From assembly GCA_019745615.1 (NCBI GenBank), contig JAIESZ010000146.1, positions 1-35,467 on the forward strand: a DNA stretch of 35,467 nt, read 5' to 3'. Below are positions 33,801 to 35,467 of the stretch, one piece after another. Below the pieces are notes generated by a model, which worked only from the letters and a program-made list of their open reading frames with translations, had not been told where the DNA came from and ran no database searches. Source of the DNA: Burkholderiaceae bacterium. Its GTDB lineage: Bacteria > Pseudomonadota > Gammaproteobacteria > Burkholderiales > Burkholderiaceae_C. Positions within the stretch are counted from its first letter, which is position 1; every line of letters starts with the position of its first letter. The position numbers and the translations under genes were made by a program.

Positions 33801-34519
33801 GGCACCAATTTACCCGTGGCCCGGTGGTGGGCAATTTTTTGCATGACCAACTCGAATGGCTGGCGCGTGAGCGATTTGCGTTAGCCACCCAGCCCACCTT
33901 GGCCGAGCGCCTGCGCCAGCGCTGTGAGCGCGCCGGTTATACCGACGAGGCCGAGGCGGTGGTGCAATGGCTCAGTGCCGCCGTGCAAACCGTGCTGCCG
34001 GGGGTCGGGGTGGCCTTGGACACCCTAGAACACACCCTGCCGGAGATGGAGTTTTGGCTGCCCACCCAGCAGTTGCCCGCTGTGCAAGTCGATGCCCTGT
34101 GCCAGCACTATCTGTGGCCGGGGCAAGAGCGGGCGCTCCTGCCTGAGCGCACCTTGCACGGTATGTTGATGGGCTTTGCCGATCTGGTGTTTGAGCAAGA
34201 CGGGCGCTATTGGGTGCTCGATTACAAATCCAACTACTTGGGGCCAGACGCCAGCGCCTACCATGCAGAAGCGCTACAGCGCGCCATGCTCACCCACCGC
34301 TACGACGTGCAAGCGGCTTTGTACCTGCTGGCATTGCACCGCCTGCTGCGCCAGCGCCTCGGCAGCCGGTATGAACCCGCGCAGCATCTGGGTGGCGCGC
34401 TGTACTTGTTTTTGCGCGGCATTGATGGGCCACAAGCGGGCGTCGTCACGGTGGCGGCTGATCCAGCCTTGGTGGCGGCATTTGATGCCTTGCTCGGCGA
34501 TGCTGGCCCCGCGCTTTAA
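30824..34519 (+). CDS. recB: Exodeoxyribonuclease V beta subunit RecB
   Basis: 1231 aa, beginning at the ATGA overlap with recC. It is a UvrD-like SF1A helicase with Walker A ASAGTGKT (20-27), MTFTRAATRELSDRI, VDEFQDTSPQQY (motif II), IGDPKQSIYGFRGADI (motif III), TIHKSKGLEYPVVCLP (motif V), and YVALTRARH (motif VI). The C-terminal nuclease domain has DLVFEQDGRYWVLDYKSN with the catalytic DYK. It is the 3'-5' motor, the only nuclease and the RecA-loading subunit of RecBCD. Length fits the family (about 1180-1250). It shares an operon with recC and recD. Confidence 0.97.
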   Translation: MSMALDSLEFPLWGSRLIEASAGTGKTWTIAALYLRLVLGHGGPNGFTQPLRPADILVMTFTRAATRELSDRIRSRLLEAARCFRGETLVPEGDDFLADLLAAYPDGPARSSAAWRLASAAEGMDDAAIHTIDAWCQRMLREHAFDSGCPFDEELDADESALQTAAVQDYWRQNCYRLPSDLLDAVLQVWPSVNALLQDMRSLSAQELPTEAGAGSLAENLQRQLDQRHEAIAHLKSGWVERAQALQDWLDNQTAPKVCPWDRRKLAPGNYTKWLAGLSAWAQSPDSDALDWTDAARHRLSPAGVLEARKADAPSITLPQDFQALADLWAALDALPSVAVALRLHAGAQVQARMAQLKRQVASFGFADMLQRLNQALAGANSVRLRERIITQYPVALVDEFQDTSPQQYQLFAQLYHPADNDPHTALLLIGDPKQSIYGFRGADIYSYLAARQATEGRHYVLGTNYRSTQAVVEAVNHLFAQAEQRPGAGAFLFRHATEPNNPLPFVAVQAQGRTEQFQDAHGSVPALALHHDLELRNAHEHRRLFAVLCAERIVGWLNDAQAGFATPGQPLQRLRPADIAVLVRKGSEAEAVRRELRRRGVASVYLSDKNSVFDSDEAGDLLHWLQAVAAPLDVRRLRAGLATGTIGLSLHALAQLASDEEALDQRTEQLRGLHHVWQTQGVLTMLHQTLHELDLPASWLAQTGGERRLTNFLHLAELLQDASAELKGEQALIRWLAEQLDTQRSGSEEQIVRLESDADLVKVVTIHKSKGLEYPVVCLPFANSFKAVERKGTSFVPLTDEATGQRHLHLDLTDAVLAQADHERLREDMRLLYVALTRARHVLWLGFAASKDPHSSQKCVAHRSALGVLLGGDQAREAASWAGPLQALAQGQAALALHAVVCHDVRTLPCTRLHTRSTPAPLLPAQTYRADFDRRWNVGSFSQLVRGASAVASLGAVLPLPRPADDERLEAALAPTPRLPALANTTDEVAVWHQFTRGPVVGNFLHDQLEWLARERFALATQPTLAERLRQRCERAGYTDEAEAVVQWLSAAVQTVLPGVGVALDTLEHTLPEMEFWLPTQQLPAVQVDALCQHYLWPGQERALLPERTLHGMLMGFADLVFEQDGRYWVLDYKSNYLGPDASAYHAEALQRAMLTHRYDVQAALYLLALHRLLRQRLGSRYEPAQHLGGALYLFLRGIDGPQAGVVTVAADPALVAAFDALLGDAGPAL

Positions 34520-34545
34520 AGAACCCGTTTCCGGAGTTGCCTGTG

Positions 34546-35467
34546 ATGTCTGAGTCTGTTGCATTGGTCGTGGATGCGGCCCCCCTCCCTGTCGCGGCCA
34601 CCCCGGCAGAAACGCTCCACACCCTGCGCCAGTGGAGCGAATGGGGCTGGCTGCGCCGCCTAGACAGCGCCTTGGCCGCTTGGGTGGCAGACCTCGATGC
34701 CCACGCCGAACCGGCCTTGCTGGTAGCCACCGCCCTGCTCACGCACTTAGAAGGGCGCGGGCATACCTGTTTGCCACTGGCCCCACTGCTGCCCCGGCCA
34801 GAGGCCGTCTTGGGCTGGCCGGGCGAAGCACTTGATGCCCTGCAAACAGTCTGGGCCAGCTTGCCGCCCACCTTGGCGGGCTGGCGGGCTGCTCTGTGCA
34901 GCAGTCCGGTGGTCTATGACGCCAGCGGGCCGGGCCAAGACAACGGCCAGCCCTTGGTGTTGGGCGGCACCGCGCAAGCTCCCCGGCTCTATCTGCGCCG
35001 CTATTGGACGTACGAGCAGGCGGTGGTGCAGCAGGTGATCGAGCGTACCGCCGCCCCGCTGGCGGTGGATGTGCCAGCAGTCAAGCGCTGGCTAGATGCT
35101 CTGTTTGATGCGCCTGCCCGTCCTAGCCAGCGCCCGAACTGGCAAAAGCTGGCCTGTGCCATCGCCTTGCGCGGGCGGCTCTCGGTGATTACCGGGGGGC
35201 CGGGCACAGGCAAAACCTACACCGCTGCCCGTTTGCTGGCGCTGCTGTTTGCCGTCGATACGAACCCTGAGCGCCTGCGCGTGGCCTTGGCGGCCCCCAC
35301 TGGCAAAGCAGCGGCACGGCTCAAACAGTCGATTGATGCGGCGTTGGCCGGTTTGCATGAGCGTGTCGGTGACACGCTCGACTTGACCGCGCTCACCCAG
35401 CGCATGGGGCCAGCCCGCACCCTGCACGCCCTGCTAGGGGCGCGGCCCGATACGCGCCAGTTTCAGT
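34546..35467 (+). CDS. recD: Exodeoxyribonuclease V alpha subunit RecD (3' end outside window)
   Basis: 307 full codons are visible and the frame is open to the last base, so this is the N-terminal part of a protein of about 600-700 aa. The ATG at 34546 is preceded by GGAG (34533-34536), nine bases away. The N-terminal helical domain, which contacts RecC, is followed by the SF1B helicase Walker A GGPGTGKT (217-224) and AAPTGKAAARLKQSI (motif Ia), and near the edge LLGARPDTRQF. RecD is the 5'-3' motor of RecBCD. It starts 26 bases after the recB stop, completing the recC-recB-recD order. Confidence 0.95.
   Translation, partial: MSESVALVVDAAPLPVAATPAETLHTLRQWSEWGWLRRLDSALAAWVADLDAHAEPALLVATALLTHLEGRGHTCLPLAPLLPRPEAVLGWPGEALDALQTVWASLPPTLAGWRAALCSSPVVYDASGPGQDNGQPLVLGGTAQAPRLYLRRYWTYEQAVVQQVIERTAAPLAVDVPAVKRWLDALFDAPARPSQRPNWQKLACAIALRGRLSVITGGPGTGKTYTAARLLALLFAVDTNPERLRVALAAPTGKAAARLKQSIDAALAGLHERVGDTLDLTALTQRMGPARTLHALLGARPDTRQFQ

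Overview
This 35.5 kb window looks like chromosome from a betaproteobacterium of the order Burkholderiales, most likely Comamonadaceae-like. The host genes are GC-rich, and the housekeeping content and order fit that group: a pteridine reductase-folB-ttcA run, a COG1565 methyltransferase, divergent 5-formyl-THF cyclo-ligase and slt, and recC-recB-recD. The genus cannot be read from the sequence alone. Both ends are cut: a hybrid sensor kinase at the left edge and recD at the right edge.

Layout. (1) 1-1461: receiver-receiver-HPt tail of a hybrid kinase. (2) 1462-3520: first accessory patch, with a toxin fragment, an intact HigA-type antitoxin, REP-like repeats, and a compact AT-rich three-gene operon on the minus strand. 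That operon starts just after half of an integron attC site and lies between inverted REP-like repeats. (3) 3522-6328: minus-strand housekeeping run (SDR/pteridine reductase, folB, ttcA, histidine phosphatase). (4) about 6344-14450: second accessory island, with a second almost identical antitoxin, two unknown or DUF genes, an IscB element with its omega-RNA region and end hairpins, and a type III restriction-modification pair (mod carrying an in-frame amber codon, then res). The island lies between two imperfect copies of the 5' end of the same methyltransferase gene. (5) 14450-19942: methyltransferase, DUF2905 protein, thioredoxin 2, a PAS-GGDEF protein whose EAL domain has been lost by deletion and frameshift, cca, and 5-formyl-THF cyclo-ligase. 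(6) 19960-27258: slt, a large single-chain restriction-modification enzyme, and a chemoreceptor. (7) 27315-35467: recC-recB-recD.

How the genes work together. The minus-strand run combines pterin/folate enzymes with a tRNA thiolase. recCBD encodes double-strand-break repair and degradation of foreign linear DNA. Around this core sit several DNA-targeting systems: the type III R-M pair, the single-chain R-M enzyme and IscB. Antitoxin genes stand at the left edge of both accessory insertions. The least explained parts are the integron-derived three-gene operon (two paralogous proteins of about 83 aa plus a three-helix membrane protein) and the antitoxin-155aa-DUF1828/1829 operon.

No rRNA, tRNA, integrase gene, transposase gene or CRISPR array was recognised.
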